From an uncultured Desulfovibrio sp. (GTDB lineage Bacteria; Desulfobacterota; Desulfovibrionia; Desulfovibrionales; Desulfovibrionaceae), in assembly GCF_949282365.1 (NCBI RefSeq), contig NZ_CASDOY010000009.1, positions 1 through 56,095 of the forward strand: a DNA stretch of 56,095 nucleotides. The letters run 5' to 3'. The first letter of the stretch is position 1; each line of letters begins with the position of its first letter. The notes beneath the pieces were generated by a model. The model worked only from the letters and a program-made list of their open reading frames with translations, searched no databases and was not told the origin of the DNA. The position numbers and the translations under genes were made by a program. Positions 1 through 7,618 of the stretch are shown here, in pieces.

Positions 1-68
1 CAGGCGGCACCGGAGCAAAGCAAAAGGGGCCCTTCCCCCCTCAAAACAAAAGGTCATGGGTCCCGGGT

Positions 69-491
69 CTAGCGCACGCGCAACCCCTTTTCGTAAGGGA
101 AGTCCTCCTCGCGCAGCAGGGCCGCGAAGATGTGCCCGTCATGGCTGCCGTCCCCGGCCGGGGACAGCTTGAGGCGCAACCAGTTCTTGCGCACGGCCTG
201 GGGCAGGAAACGCCAGCCCAGGCGCGCGCCTTCGGCCAGCTCGGCTCCCGGGACGCTGATGGCGGCCCCGGGCACGTCCTGCCACTGGCCGTCGGCGCTG
301 TCGGCCTGTTGCAGGGTCAGGGACAGCGAAGTGGTCTTTTCTGCCTCAAAGCCCCTGGTCACGGAGATGCGCAGGGGCATGGCCTCCATGCGGCCGGGCA
401 GGCGCAGGGCGGTCAGGGGCACGGCCTTGCCGGTGCTTTCCGCGTTCAGGGGGCCTTCGAAAAGGATGCAGTGACTGTCGATGATGGCCAT
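69..491 (-). CDS. Bbp16-like phage capsid cement/decoration protein
   Basis: A 140-residue protein starting MAIIDSHCILFEG. It resembles the Bbp16 family of BPP-1-like podoviruses, which sits next to the major capsid gene and is thought to decorate or stabilise the head. I see no signal peptide or membrane segment and the protein looks soluble. The longer reading frame upstream (to 713) runs into repeat DNA, so the start at 491 is preferred. It is the last gene of the phage head block in this window. Unusually, 514 bp of non-coding DNA separate it from the capsid gene upstream, where head genes are normally packed tightly. Assignment rests on recalled family similarity and on context. Confidence 0.7.
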   Translation of the reverse strand: MAIIDSHCILFEGPLNAESTGKAVPLTALRLPGRMEAMPLRISVTRGFEAEKTTSLSLTLQQADSADGQWQDVPGAAISVPGAELAEGARLGWRFLPQAVRKNWLRLKLSPAGDGSHDGHIFAALLREEDFPYEKGLRVR

Positions 492-1005
492 GATGGCTCC
501 TTGTCGTGTTGGGGAAGTCCTGCGGCCGCGGACGGACGTCGGCCCGCAGGGGCCGTGCCTGCCGGCCGCAGGTCTTCCGGGCGTGGGTGGCGGAGCTGGA
601 GGGATGGCCTCCAGTACCGGAGCAGGCGTACCGGGGCAGGGGGCTGGGGAGGTCAGGGGGAGGGAAAGCCATTTCGCGCGGGCAGAGGGCTTTCGTACGG
701 GCCATGATGGCACGCACGGTGGTAGCCGGTCCTCCCCGCGGGCAGCGACCGGATGGCGGCCGCAAGGCCGTGCCCGTTGCGACGGAGGAAGCTACGGGCA
801 TCGACAGCAGAGCGCGACCGGATGGCGGCCGCAAGGCCGTGCCCGTTGCGACGGAGGAAGCTACGGGCATCGACAGCAGAGCGCGACCGGATGGCGGCCC
901 GCCGGGGCCGTGCTGTCAGGCCGTCAGGCTTCGCGGGCATCTGCACAGTCAGGGCTGTTTTTTCCGGCAGGCAGGCCGTTGTCCCTCCCCTCGGGCGTCC
1001 ACGGC
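492..1005. other. GC-rich gene-free gap inside phage head genes
   Basis: There is no credible gene in this 514-bp stretch between the cement and capsid genes. It contains the 69-bp tandem repeat described separately (745-915). The rest is GC-rich sequence whose open frames look like composition artefacts. A gap this long between two head genes is not expected in an intact phage operon and suggests later insertion or decay. Confidence 0.7.
745..915. repeat. 69-bp tandem repeat (two full copies plus a partial), dispersed family
   Basis: Units start at 745 and 814, and a diverged partial copy starts at 883; the spacing is exactly 69 bp. Each full unit can form two hairpins. The first is CGGCC-GCAA-GGCCG (757-770 in unit 1). 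The second has arms TGCCCGT (771-777) and ACGGGCA (794-800) around a 16-nt purine-rich loop. A second array of the same family lies at 38654-38790, outside the prophage. The structure resembles a REP/BIME-type intergenic element. The repeat also keeps an open frame on the minus strand because 69 is a multiple of 3, but nothing supports translation. Confidence 0.85.
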
Positions 1006-1992
1006 CTAGACGGCGGCCTCATCCGAGGCGATGGCGTCGCACTGGCGCACGGGGCGGCCGTGCAGCACGGGCACGGCCTGGGCATCGAAGAACTCGCCGT
1101 AGCGCAGCTGCACCTGGCCGGCGTCGGAGTTCTGGAGCTCCAGGGCCGTGAGCACGTCGGCATTGGCGTACCAGACGGCTTTCTGGCGCAGATGCTGGGG
1201 CATGCGGTTCTTGGCTTCGATGGTCAGTTTCTGCAGGTCGATGAAACCTTCCTCGCCCTTGCGTTTGCCCAGGGCGGCCACAGGCACGTTGGCGATGCGC
1301 ACCACGCCGCGCCAGTCGCGTACGGCCAGGCCGCAGCGCCAGTTGTATTTGTCGCCGGTGACCTGGTATTTGCGGCCGTTCTCGTCCTGGGCCATGTAGG
1401 TCTTGAGGTCCTCGTGGGACAGGCCGCCGCGGCTGCCCTTGGGATAGATGCCATGCACGGACTGCGCCCCCCAGGAGACCAGCCAGAGCGAGGTGCAGCC
1501 GCCGTCGCGGCCCCCGGCGTCCAAGACGTTCTCGGCGTCGCGGGCGGGGTAGCGCATGGCCAGGCCGTTGAATTCGTCCGGGTTCAGGTTGCTGTCGCCG
1601 TAGAAGAGGGTGCGGGCCACCTTCTGGCGCATGGCTTCGGCAAAGGCGATGCCCTCGCTCATGCGGAAGGAGCGGTCGCGGTCGCCGTACAGGCGGATCT
1701 CCTCCACATCCAGTTCCATGATGGCCTCAAGGATGCCGCAGCCCTCCTTGACCTGGCCCCACTGGGACTTGGCCGGCGGCGTGCCCTGATAGAGACGGCG
1801 CCAGTACACGGCGGGCAGGCCGGTGCGGATGCGCGTCAGATGGCCGTCGGACTGGTTGGCCTCCATCCAGGGCACGTCATCCATGATGTCGTTGGTCTTG
1901 TTCATCAGTTCGATGATCTGCCCGGCCTTGTCGCCGCGGTAGAACTGTTCCATTTCGGCCAGGGTGGCCACGAATCCGAGAGTGGCGGACAT
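1006..1992 (-). CDS. Phage major capsid protein (BPP-1/epsilon15 type)
   Basis: A 328-residue protein that starts MSATLGFVATLAEMEQFY. It carries features recalled from the podovirus major capsid family: an N-terminal segment about ending uncertainty over a target (NKTNDIMDDVPWMEAN), then TRIRTGLPAVYWRRLYQG, and a central FYGDSNLNPDEFNGL stretch. It forms the icosahedral head shell. The start at 1992 has AAGGAG-type sequence just upstream and matches the family N-terminus; the longer frame to 2304 is GC-rich spacer. It appears full length and undamaged, unlike the portal gene upstream. Scaffold and Bbp19-like genes precede it, which is the usual head-gene order. Confidence 0.85.
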   Translation of the reverse strand: MSATLGFVATLAEMEQFYRGDKAGQIIELMNKTNDIMDDVPWMEANQSDGHLTRIRTGLPAVYWRRLYQGTPPAKSQWGQVKEGCGILEAIMELDVEEIRLYGDRDRSFRMSEGIAFAEAMRQKVARTLFYGDSNLNPDEFNGLAMRYPARDAENVLDAGGRDGGCTSLWLVSWGAQSVHGIYPKGSRGGLSHEDLKTYMAQDENGRKYQVTGDKYNWRCGLAVRDWRGVVRIANVPVAALGKRKGEEGFIDLQKLTIEAKNRMPQHLRQKAVWYANADVLTALELQNSDAGQVQLRYGEFFDAQAVPVLHGRPVRQCDAIASDEAAV

Positions 1993-2400
1993 GGGGACTC
2001 CTTGCAAAAAGGTGGGGGGTGATGACAGGAGCGCGGGACGGCGGACGGCCGCGCGGGACATGCGGCGCTGCGGGGCAGGTCGGGCGTGCTGTCCCGCAGC
2101 GTCGGAGGGGCGGCAACAGGACGGCAGCCGGATGCCAGCCGGACGACGCCGGGACCGCCGCCGTTCTCGCGGAGGGGAGACCGGACGGGGAACGGGGCTG
2201 CGCGGCCGGGGATGATCCGTCCGGGGCGGCTGCGCAGGACGGCTTCGACCGGCCGTCATGCCCAGATGCCGTCCCTTGGTGCAGGCAGCGGAGCGCTGCC
2301 GCACGGAGAGGGCCGGCCGTGATCTTCCCGCCGGGTCATCCCGTACGCCGTGCCCGCGCCCGTTCCGGGGGCGGCCTGCCGGGGAAGGGTGGGGCAGAGC
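1993..2400. other. GC-rich gene-free gap between capsid and scaffold genes
   Basis: This 408-bp stretch is very GC-rich and holds no recognisable gene, terminator or repeat that I can defend. Open frames crossing it are extensions of neighbouring genes or shadows. Confidence 0.6.
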
Positions 2401-2925
2401 CTAGGGCCGCTGCGAGCTCCAGCCCGCGTACATGCGTTCTTCCAGGGGCGGCAGGCTGCCGCCGCCCTCGCTGCCGGGCAGGCTGTCTTCCAGCAGGCTG
2501 TCGGCCAGGCGGTTGAAGAAGCGCAGCACGGCCGGGTGGTTGCCGTAGCCGCTTTCTTCCAGCAGGCGGCCGATGCTCTTGTCCGTGTCGAAGCGGTCCA
2601 GGGCCAGCTGGGCCCGGGCCACGCTGGCGGCCAGATGTTCGCCGCCCAGTTCCGGGTCGCCGGCTGCCTCCTGCCGCCACTGTTCCACCTGCTGCTGCCA
2701 GCGGGCGCGGCGCTGGGCGTCGGTCCGGCGCAGATGGGCTTCCAGACGGGCCGCCTCGTCGTCGGGCGTGGCCTGCGATCCATCTCCGGGCGCGGGGCTT
2801 TCCTGCGGCGCGCCGTCCGCCGGGGGCCCGGCGGGCCCGCCGCTCTCCGCCAGCAGGCCGTAAAGGCCGCTTTCGGGCCGGGGCGCCATGCCGCCTTCAT
2901 CCAGGAGCTGTTCAGTTTCGGGCAT
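2401..2925 (-). CDS. Putative phage scaffold/assembly protein
   Basis: A 174-residue acidic protein. The N-terminal half is low-complexity (Pro, Gly, Ala and acidic residues). The middle is a charged, probably helical stretch (about residues 65-100). The conserved-looking C-terminal part includes DPELGGEHL and ESGYGNHPAVLRFFNRLAD, a pattern I associate with scaffolding proteins encoded just before the capsid gene in podovirus-like head clusters. A GGAGG sits directly against the ATG at 2931 but six bases before the ATG at 2925, so the latter is the better start. It overlaps the end of the preceding Bbp19-like gene. It probably guides capsid assembly. Confidence 0.6.
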   Translation of the reverse strand: MPETEQLLDEGGMAPRPESGLYGLLAESGGPAGPPADGAPQESPAPGDGSQATPDDEAARLEAHLRRTDAQRRARWQQQVEQWRQEAAGDPELGGEHLAASVARAQLALDRFDTDKSIGRLLEESGYGNHPAVLRFFNRLADSLLEDSLPGSEGGGSLPPLEERMYAGWSSQRP

Positions 2926-3238
2926 CGTCATCCTCCTTTCGGGTCAAAAACAGTCGCGGCAGGTGGGAGGGATCGGCCTCCTGCAGCAGACGCAGCACGG
3001 CCACGCCCACATGGCGGCGGCCTTCCTCCCAGTAGATCCTTCCGGCGTCGGCCGCTGGGCCGGGGCTGGCCGCGCTGAAACAGAGCCCGGCCTGCAAGAG
3101 CCAGCGCAGCAGGTCGCGCCCGTGGGCCGAGGCCATGAGCCCGTCCACGGCCCGGCACAGCCCGGCCCGCCAGCGCTCCCGAGCCGGGGCGGCAGGGGCC
3201 TGTCCTGCGTATTGGAACACATCGTCGTCATGGATCAC
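2912..3238 (-). CDS. Bbp19-like phage structural protein
   Basis: A 108-residue protein with GTG start that overlaps the stop of the portal remnant (GTGA), showing translational coupling. The core reads GRDLLRWLLQAGLCFS, then a loop, then YWEEGRRHVGVAVLRLL. This matches the helical pattern I recall for the Bbp19-like domain of BPP-1-type phages, where a short protein lies between portal and scaffold. Its precise role in the virion is not known to me. No damage is visible. The gene ends inside the start of the scaffold gene. Confidence 0.6.
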   Translation of the reverse strand: MIHDDDVFQYAGQAPAAPARERWRAGLCRAVDGLMASAHGRDLLRWLLQAGLCFSAASPGPAADAGRIYWEEGRRHVGVAVLRLLQEADPSHLPRLFLTRKEDDDARN

Positions 3239-4072
3239 GGTCGTCCTCCTTCCGGCGTCGTGCCGGGATCAGGCGCCGCCCCGGGCGGGACGGCCCTGCT
3301 GGCCAGATCGGCCAGTACCTGGAGCACGGAGCTCTTTTCCCCTTCCACGGTCAGGCTGCTGTCCGCCAGGGTGCGGCCCAGGTCGGCCGCCTTTTGCAGC
3401 AGTTCCAGCTGCTGTTCCGTCTGCCGCGCCTCGTTGCGTCCGGCACGCAGGCGGGCCCGTTCCTCGCGCGGGCGGGTCAGGCTCACGGGCAGGCCGAGGC
3501 TGTCGGCGTAATTGTCCAGCAGATTGTCCACATCCACGCTGTCCAGGGCCTCGGGCCAGGCCGAGGCCGCCTTGAGGGTCAGGGCCAGATACTGGTCCGT
3601 GGCGCTGATGCCCACCAGCTTCTGGGCCTGGGCCAGCAGGGAGACGAATTCCACCTTGAGGCGGCGCCCGCTCAGTTCCGGCGGCCAGGGTGCGCATGGC
3701 CAGGATGCCCGTGGCGTCCACCAGCGAGCGGTTGAGCAGGGGGCGGTCGTCCAGGCTGTCGTCGGCACGGAAGCGGGTGGGCAGGAAATGCCCTGCCAGG
3801 CTTTCCCAGGCCGCGTCCCAGGGCGAACGGCGTTCCAGCAGGGCCCGGTAACGGCGGGCCAGGGCCGGGACCTGCCGGGCCAGAGGGCTTGCGTCCGGGT
3901 CTCCGGGCCCCCTGCCCGGAGCGCCGTCTTCCCGCCTGCCCCGCAGCAGACGGGGGGCGGGATGCCCGCCCGCCGTTGCGTCCCCTGCCGCCGGCAGTGG
4001 AGAGGGGCGCCGGCTGTCCGGCAGGGGCCGGGAGCCGCGACACGAGGCCGGATGGGGGCTGATGCCGGACAT
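3235..4072 (-). pseudogene. Portal (head-to-tail connector) gene, internal deletion and frameshift
   Basis: Two pieces of one portal protein lie in different frames. The 5' part, from ATG 4072 to about 3680, ends with family-like sequence (RYRALLERRSPWDAAWESL ... FLPTRF ... ILAMRTLAAG) that normally lies in the first ~80-130 residues. The 3' part, from about 3690 to the stop at 3235, is one frame over and begins ELSGRRLKVEFVSLLAQAQK, a C-terminal portal motif. Portals of this family are about 550 residues; only about half remains and the middle is missing. The join at roughly 3670-3690 shifts frame, so no fused product is made. The phage cluster can therefore not build a normal DNA-packaging vertex unless another portal is supplied. 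Confidence 0.8.
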
Positions 4073-4073
4073 C

Positions 4074-4283
4074 CTACTGCCCCAGCAGGGTCTTGCCGCG
4101 GACCTCCTGCGGGGCCAGCGGCGTGGTGTGGATGGATGCCCGGATGCCGGCGGCCCTGGCGGCCTTGTCCTTCTGGTCCTGGCGGGCGGCCGTGGCGGCC
4201 TCGCTGACGGGCTTGGGCGTGGCGGCCTTGGGCGCGGGCTGCACCTCCGGCACGCTGGGGCTGGATGATCCTCCGAATCCCAT
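4074..4283 (-). CDS. Small phage protein between acetyltransferase and portal genes
   Basis: A 69-residue polar protein beginning MGFGGSSSPSVPEVQPAP, rich in Pro, Ala, Gln and Lys with no membrane segment. Short proteins with Gly/Ser/Pro-rich starts are common at this position in podovirus-type head clusters, but I cannot name a function. It has a good ribosome site (AAGGAGG) about six bases before ATG 4283. The stop lies one base before the portal remnant's ATG, so the two were co-translated. Confidence 0.55.
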   Translation of the reverse strand: MGFGGSSSPSVPEVQPAPKAATPKPVSEAATAARQDQKDKAARAAGIRASIHTTPLAPQEVRGKTLLGQ

Positions 4284-4303
4284 GATTTCCTCCTTGAGAA
4301 CGG

Positions 4304-4927
4304 TTACATGAAGCGCTGCGCCGCCGGACGGGACTGCGCGGCGGGCCGGTCGCGTTGCCGGGCCAGGGCCAGGGAGCGCGGCGTACAGACCACCTGCACG
4401 CCGTCCACGAAGGCGGCGCGCCGCGCCAGCCAGCAGGCTCCGGGCAGGCGGCCCGTGACGGAAAAGCCGCAGGCTTCGGCCAGCCGCCAGGCATGGCGGT
4501 TGCTGACCGGGCACAGGCCCCAGAGCGCGCTGGTCTCCGTCTGCCGGAAGACCAGCCCGAAGGCGGCGCGGGCCAGGGGCACGGCCAGAGGAAAGGCCGG
4601 GCGGAAGACCGTGAAGTCGAATTCGCGCACCCGGCCCCGCCAGGGACTGAACAGGCCGCAGGCCAGGACCGCGCCGTCAGGGGCCGTGGCCTGCAGCAGC
4701 AGGCTGCCCGGGGCGCTGACCAGACGCAGCCAGTCCTCCTCCCGGGGCTCGGCCCAGGCGTACATGGCGCAGCCGGCGAGGCCTTCCCGCCGCATGCGCC
4801 CGAAAAGGGCCGCGCGGCGCGCGTCGTCTTCCACGGCCTCCAGACGGAAGGGCATCGCCGCGGCGGGCTCGTCCGGGCCGGTATGGCATGGGCTGATGCG
4901 GCAAGAGTCGGTAGGGCAAGGGGCCAT
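4304..4927 (-). CDS. GNAT-like (DUF2824-type) phage acetyltransferase
   Basis: A 207-residue protein. The C-terminal half (CPVSNRHAWRLAEACGFSVTGRLPG) has the helix-turn-strand pattern of GNAT acyltransferases, in which an Asn-x-x-Ala-x-x-Leu helix precedes Cys-Gly-Phe. Similar proteins lie between terminase and portal genes in many podovirus-like genomes, where their target is unknown. AGGAGGAAGACATC precedes the ATG at 4927, supporting that start over the much longer open frame running back into the terminase gene. A 323-bp gap separates it from the terminase gene. Confidence 0.55.
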   Translation of the reverse strand: MAPCPTDSCRISPCHTGPDEPAAAMPFRLEAVEDDARRAALFGRMRREGLAGCAMYAWAEPREEDWLRLVSAPGSLLLQATAPDGAVLACGLFSPWRGRVREFDFTVFRPAFPLAVPLARAAFGLVFRQTETSALWGLCPVSNRHAWRLAEACGFSVTGRLPGACWLARRAAFVDGVQVVCTPRSLALARQRDRPAAQSRPAAQRFM

Positions 4928-5250
4928 GATGTCTTCCTCCTGTGTCGTTCGCGGATATCCGGCGGGCGGCCGCTGCCGTGGCTCCCGGCGTGGCCTCCGT
5001 ACCGCCGGGAAGGCCGTGCGGGGCGTGGCGGACATGTTGCCCGGCGTCCTGCCGTGCGGGGCGGGCATCACGGCCGGACCCGCGGCTCGGTCCCGGTATC
5101 CGGGGCTGTCCGGCGGCCACGGGGCGGGGCGCGTGTCGTTGGCGGCGCTCGCGCCCCGTTCGCCCGGGTGGGCCGGGACGGGGACGGGATGGCCGGCATG
5201 ATCCTGGTCCGGCCAGAGACGGTCACGGCCCGGGCACGGATGATCCCGGA
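4928..5250. other. GC-rich gene-free gap downstream of terminase
   Basis: The 323 bp between the terminase stop and the acetyltransferase-like gene contain no recognisable gene or repeat. The frames that cross it are shadows of neighbours. Confidence 0.55.
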
Positions 5251-6591
5251 TCAGCGGCCCAGGCCCAGCACGTCGTAGCTGATGCGGGCCCTTGCGGGCG
5301 GCAGGGGCCCTTGCAGGGGGCGGAAGCCCGTGACCGCGTAGCGCAGGGCGTCGGCGGCATGGCTGGAAGCGTCGTGCAGCGGGCCCGGGGAGAACTGTTC
5401 CTGCCGGGGCCGCCATTGCCGCCGGTAGGCGCGCAGGGCCGCCAGCCCGGCGGCGCAGTGGCGGCTGTCGAACCAGAGCCGGGGCAGGGCCCGGCGCACG
5501 GCGTCGATGCCGTCGGCCAGAGGCAGGGATGGCGCGATGTCGAAGCGGATGCCCAGACGCGCGGCGCATTCCAGACGGCTCTGGCCCGTGCCCAGCTCGC
5601 GCACGCGGATGTCGTGCGGGGCCAGGTGGCGGCCGTAGCAGAAGCCCCGGCCCGCCGGGCCGTCGCCGTTGCCGGCGCCTTCCGGCCGGGCCTTGGCCGC
5701 CAGCACCGCCGCGTAATGGGCCAGGCCTTCGCCGCTGGCCTCGTAATAGTCCAGCATGCGCCAGGCCCCGGAAGGCTCCACCTGGAAGAACCAGACGGCC
5801 GTGGCATCGTCCATGCCCAGGTCCCAGGCCGTATGCACGGGCAGGTCCGGGCTCACGGGCAGGGGGCGGATGCGGCCCGCCAGATCGGCGGCGTCCAGCA
5901 GGGCGGCGTAATAGGCCCCGCGCACGGCGGCGGCGAAGGAGCATTCGAATTCCTGCCGGTATTCGGCTTCGCTCATGCTGCGCCGGGCGGCCTCCAGCTC
6001 CTCCTGCGGCAGATAGCCTGTTTGCGAGGCCGGGAAGCGAAAGCGGGTCCAGCCTCCGGCCGCGCCTTCGCTGCCTGCCTGCTGCCAGACATCATGGAGC
6101 AGGTTGTCGCAGCCCTTGGGCGTGCCGCAGAACAGGGCGCGCCCCTGCCTGTCGGCCAGGGCGGGCCGCAGGATCTGGCTCCAGACCTCGCGGGGCATGT
6201 CGGCGGGCTCGTCCAGCACCAGATCGTCCAGATACAGGCCGCGCAGGGCCTGGGCGTTGTCCGTGCCGTACAGGCGGATGCGCGCGCCGTTGGGCAGGTC
6301 GCAGCGCAGCTCGCCCTCGTGGAAGCGCGTGCCCGGGATCACGCCCGCGAAATGGCGCAGATAGTCCCAGGCCACGGCCTTGGCCTGGCCCAGATAGGGC
6401 GCGGCATAGGCGGCGCGCCAGTCCGGCCGCGAGCTGCGCAGGGCCGCGCGCAGCAGGTCGTTGACGGCGGCCACGGTCTTGCCGAAGCGGCGGTGGCAGA
6501 GCAGGACGCAGAAGCGGCCGCGCTGCTGGTGGAAGCGCCATTGCAGCGGGCGCGGCGCATAGGGGATGACGCAGGGCGTGGACGTTTCCAT
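5251..6591 (-). CDS. terL: Phage terminase large subunit
   Basis: A 446-residue DNA-packaging motor. The N-terminal ATPase has a Walker A-like CHRRFGKTV (about residues 32-40), and a Walker B DLVLDEPAD with Asp127-Glu128. A coupling-type sequence FCGTPKG follows. The C-terminal RNase H-like nuclease begins with HTAWDLGMDDAT, and HDASSHAADALRY near the end supplies late acidic and His residues. The start METSTPCVIPYAPRP at 6591 matches the family N-terminus; the longer frame to 7239 overlaps two other phage genes and is rejected. It appears intact, in contrast to the portal gene. It would act at the portal vertex to fill heads. Confidence 0.88.
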   Translation of the reverse strand: METSTPCVIPYAPRPLQWRFHQQRGRFCVLLCHRRFGKTVAAVNDLLRAALRSSRPDWRAAYAAPYLGQAKAVAWDYLRHFAGVIPGTRFHEGELRCDLPNGARIRLYGTDNAQALRGLYLDDLVLDEPADMPREVWSQILRPALADRQGRALFCGTPKGCDNLLHDVWQQAGSEGAAGGWTRFRFPASQTGYLPQEELEAARRSMSEAEYRQEFECSFAAAVRGAYYAALLDAADLAGRIRPLPVSPDLPVHTAWDLGMDDATAVWFFQVEPSGAWRMLDYYEASGEGLAHYAAVLAAKARPEGAGNGDGPAGRGFCYGRHLAPHDIRVRELGTGQSRLECAARLGIRFDIAPSLPLADGIDAVRRALPRLWFDSRHCAAGLAALRAYRRQWRPRQEQFSPGPLHDASSHAADALRYAVTGFRPLQGPLPPARARISYDVLGLGR

Positions 6592-6596
6592 AGGGC

Positions 6597-6869
6597 TCAG
6601 GGGTTCGGGGTCTCGGGAGGGCCGCCCTCCGGGCCCTGTCCGGCCCAGATGACGACCAGGGGCGCTGGGGCGCGCGCCGCATCCACCTGCGCTGCGCCGT
6701 CCTGCTCCAGCGTGCGGGCAAGGGCGTGCAGTTCCTTGATCTCCTTGACGATATCGATGCTTTTTTCCGCGATGTCGGCCGTCTCCAGACGGGCGGTCAG
6801 GCGTTGCAGGCGTTGGTGCAGGGCTTTTTCCAGTGCCTTTTCCCGGCAGGGGGCGCGGCGTGCCGGCAT
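6597..6869 (-). CDS. Small phage protein upstream of terL (possible small terminase)
   Basis: A 90-residue protein, mostly helical and basic at the N-terminus (RALHQRLQRLTARLE-like pattern), with an Asp/Lys/Glu-rich helix DIVKEIKELHALART and a Pro-rich tail. It starts at ATG 6869, sharing bases with the stop of the DUF2730 gene, and ends five bases before terL. That position is where a small terminase subunit is expected, but I see no clear helix-turn-helix, so this remains inference. An in-frame GTG at 6872 is an alternative start. Confidence 0.5.
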   Translation of the reverse strand: MPARRAPCREKALEKALHQRLQRLTARLETADIAEKSIDIVKEIKELHALARTLEQDGAAQVDAARAPAPLVVIWAGQGPEGGPPETPNP

Positions 6870-7291
6870 CACTGCACCTCACGCGCGGAGGGGCAGCGGA
6901 GCAGGGCGGGCAGGGCGGCCCCGGGCAGGCGCTGCCAGCGGTCCTCCTGCCGCTCCAGATGCCGCTCCAGACGTTCCAGCAGGCGTTCCAGACAGCCGAA
7001 GCGTTCTTCCTGGGCCTGCAGCTGGCTGTGCAGCTGTGCTGTCGCTTCCCGCAGGGCGCGCACTTCCGCCGCCAGCGGGGCGAACTGTTCCCGCTCCCGC
7101 TCCAGGGACTGTTCCAGCAGGTCCAGACGGCGCAGCCACAGGGCCTCGCGCTGCTGGTCGCGCCGGCGACAGCGCAGATGCTCGGCATGGGGAACGAAGC
7201 TGCGGCGCAGGCTCCACAAAGCCCAGAGCAGCAGGCCATGGAGCAGGGCCAGCAGCAGGGGCAGGGCCGCGTTGAACAGATGGCTGGTCAT
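6869..7291 (-). CDS. DUF2730-like phage membrane/coiled-coil protein
   Basis: A 140-residue protein with one N-terminal hydrophobic helix (about residues 6-28, FNAALPLLLALLHGLLLWALW) followed by a long coiled coil rich in Leu, Arg and Glu (about 45-125). This layout matches DUF2730 proteins of Mu-like phages, found between the lysis and packaging genes. It may anchor in the inner membrane with the coiled coil in the cytoplasm. It starts 15 bp after the holin-like gene and overlaps the next gene by a shared ATGA. Confidence 0.65.
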   Translation of the reverse strand: MTSHLFNAALPLLLALLHGLLLWALWSLRRSFVPHAEHLRCRRRDQQREALWLRRLDLLEQSLEREREQFAPLAAEVRALREATAQLHSQLQAQEERFGCLERLLERLERHLERQEDRWQRLPGAALPALLRCPSAREVQ

Positions 7292-7306
7292 GGCGATCTC
7301 CGTCGT

Positions 7307-7618
7307 TCAGAAGGGCAGGCCCAGCATGCCGGTGAGCAGGCCCAGGATCTGGTCCAGGGCCGGAGGCGGCAGCCGGTCCGTCAGCCCGGGCGCCAGCAGG
7401 GGCACGAGCAGCAGGCGCACGGGCACTTCCCAGCAGAAGAGCAGGGCCAGCACCCAGCCCAGGAAGGGACGCCAGAGGCGCAGACGGCTGGCCGGGGCCT
7501 GTTCCACCTCGCGCTCATTGAGGCGGATCTGGGCGGCCAGCAGTTCCCGGCGCTCGCGACGGCCGCCCGCAAGGCCGCCCAGCAGCCGGGTCCCCAGACG
7601 GCGCAGCAGGTCCCACAT
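7307..7618 (-). CDS. Phage holin-like membrane protein
   Basis: A 103-residue protein. After an amphipathic, Arg-rich N-terminus (about residues 1-45) it has hydrophobic segments at about 47-66 (RPFLGWVLALLFCWEVPVRL) and 67-80, and a C-terminal hydrophobic tail. Size, topology and its position directly after the endolysin gene fit the three-segment holin family, which opens the inner membrane for the endolysin. The ATG at 7618 overlaps the endolysin stop (ATGA), which is why the longer upstream frame is rejected. Confidence 0.65.
   Translation of the reverse strand: MWDLLRRLGTRLLGGLAGGRRERRELLAAQIRLNEREVEQAPASRLRLWRPFLGWVLALLFCWEVPVRLLLVPLLAPGLTDRLPPPALDQILGLLTGMLGLPF

Noticed and set aside
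745..915. The tandem repeat as a CRISPR array
   Set aside because: Units are contiguous with no unique spacers, only two to three copies exist, and no cas genes are near.
653..946. A repetitive peptide frame across the 69-bp repeat, echoed by a frame at 38620-38814
   Set aside because: The open frame follows from the 69-bp period being a multiple of three. There is no ribosome site, no family, and the second array has a 70-bp unit that breaks the frame.
5251..7239. A 662-residue form of the terminase starting at 7239
   Set aside because: The extra N-terminal part overlaps two other phage genes with good start/stop coupling and does not resemble terminases; ATG 6591 fits the family.
4942..7275. 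A 777-codon plus-strand frame opposite terL
   Set aside because: Antisense shadow with no domain.
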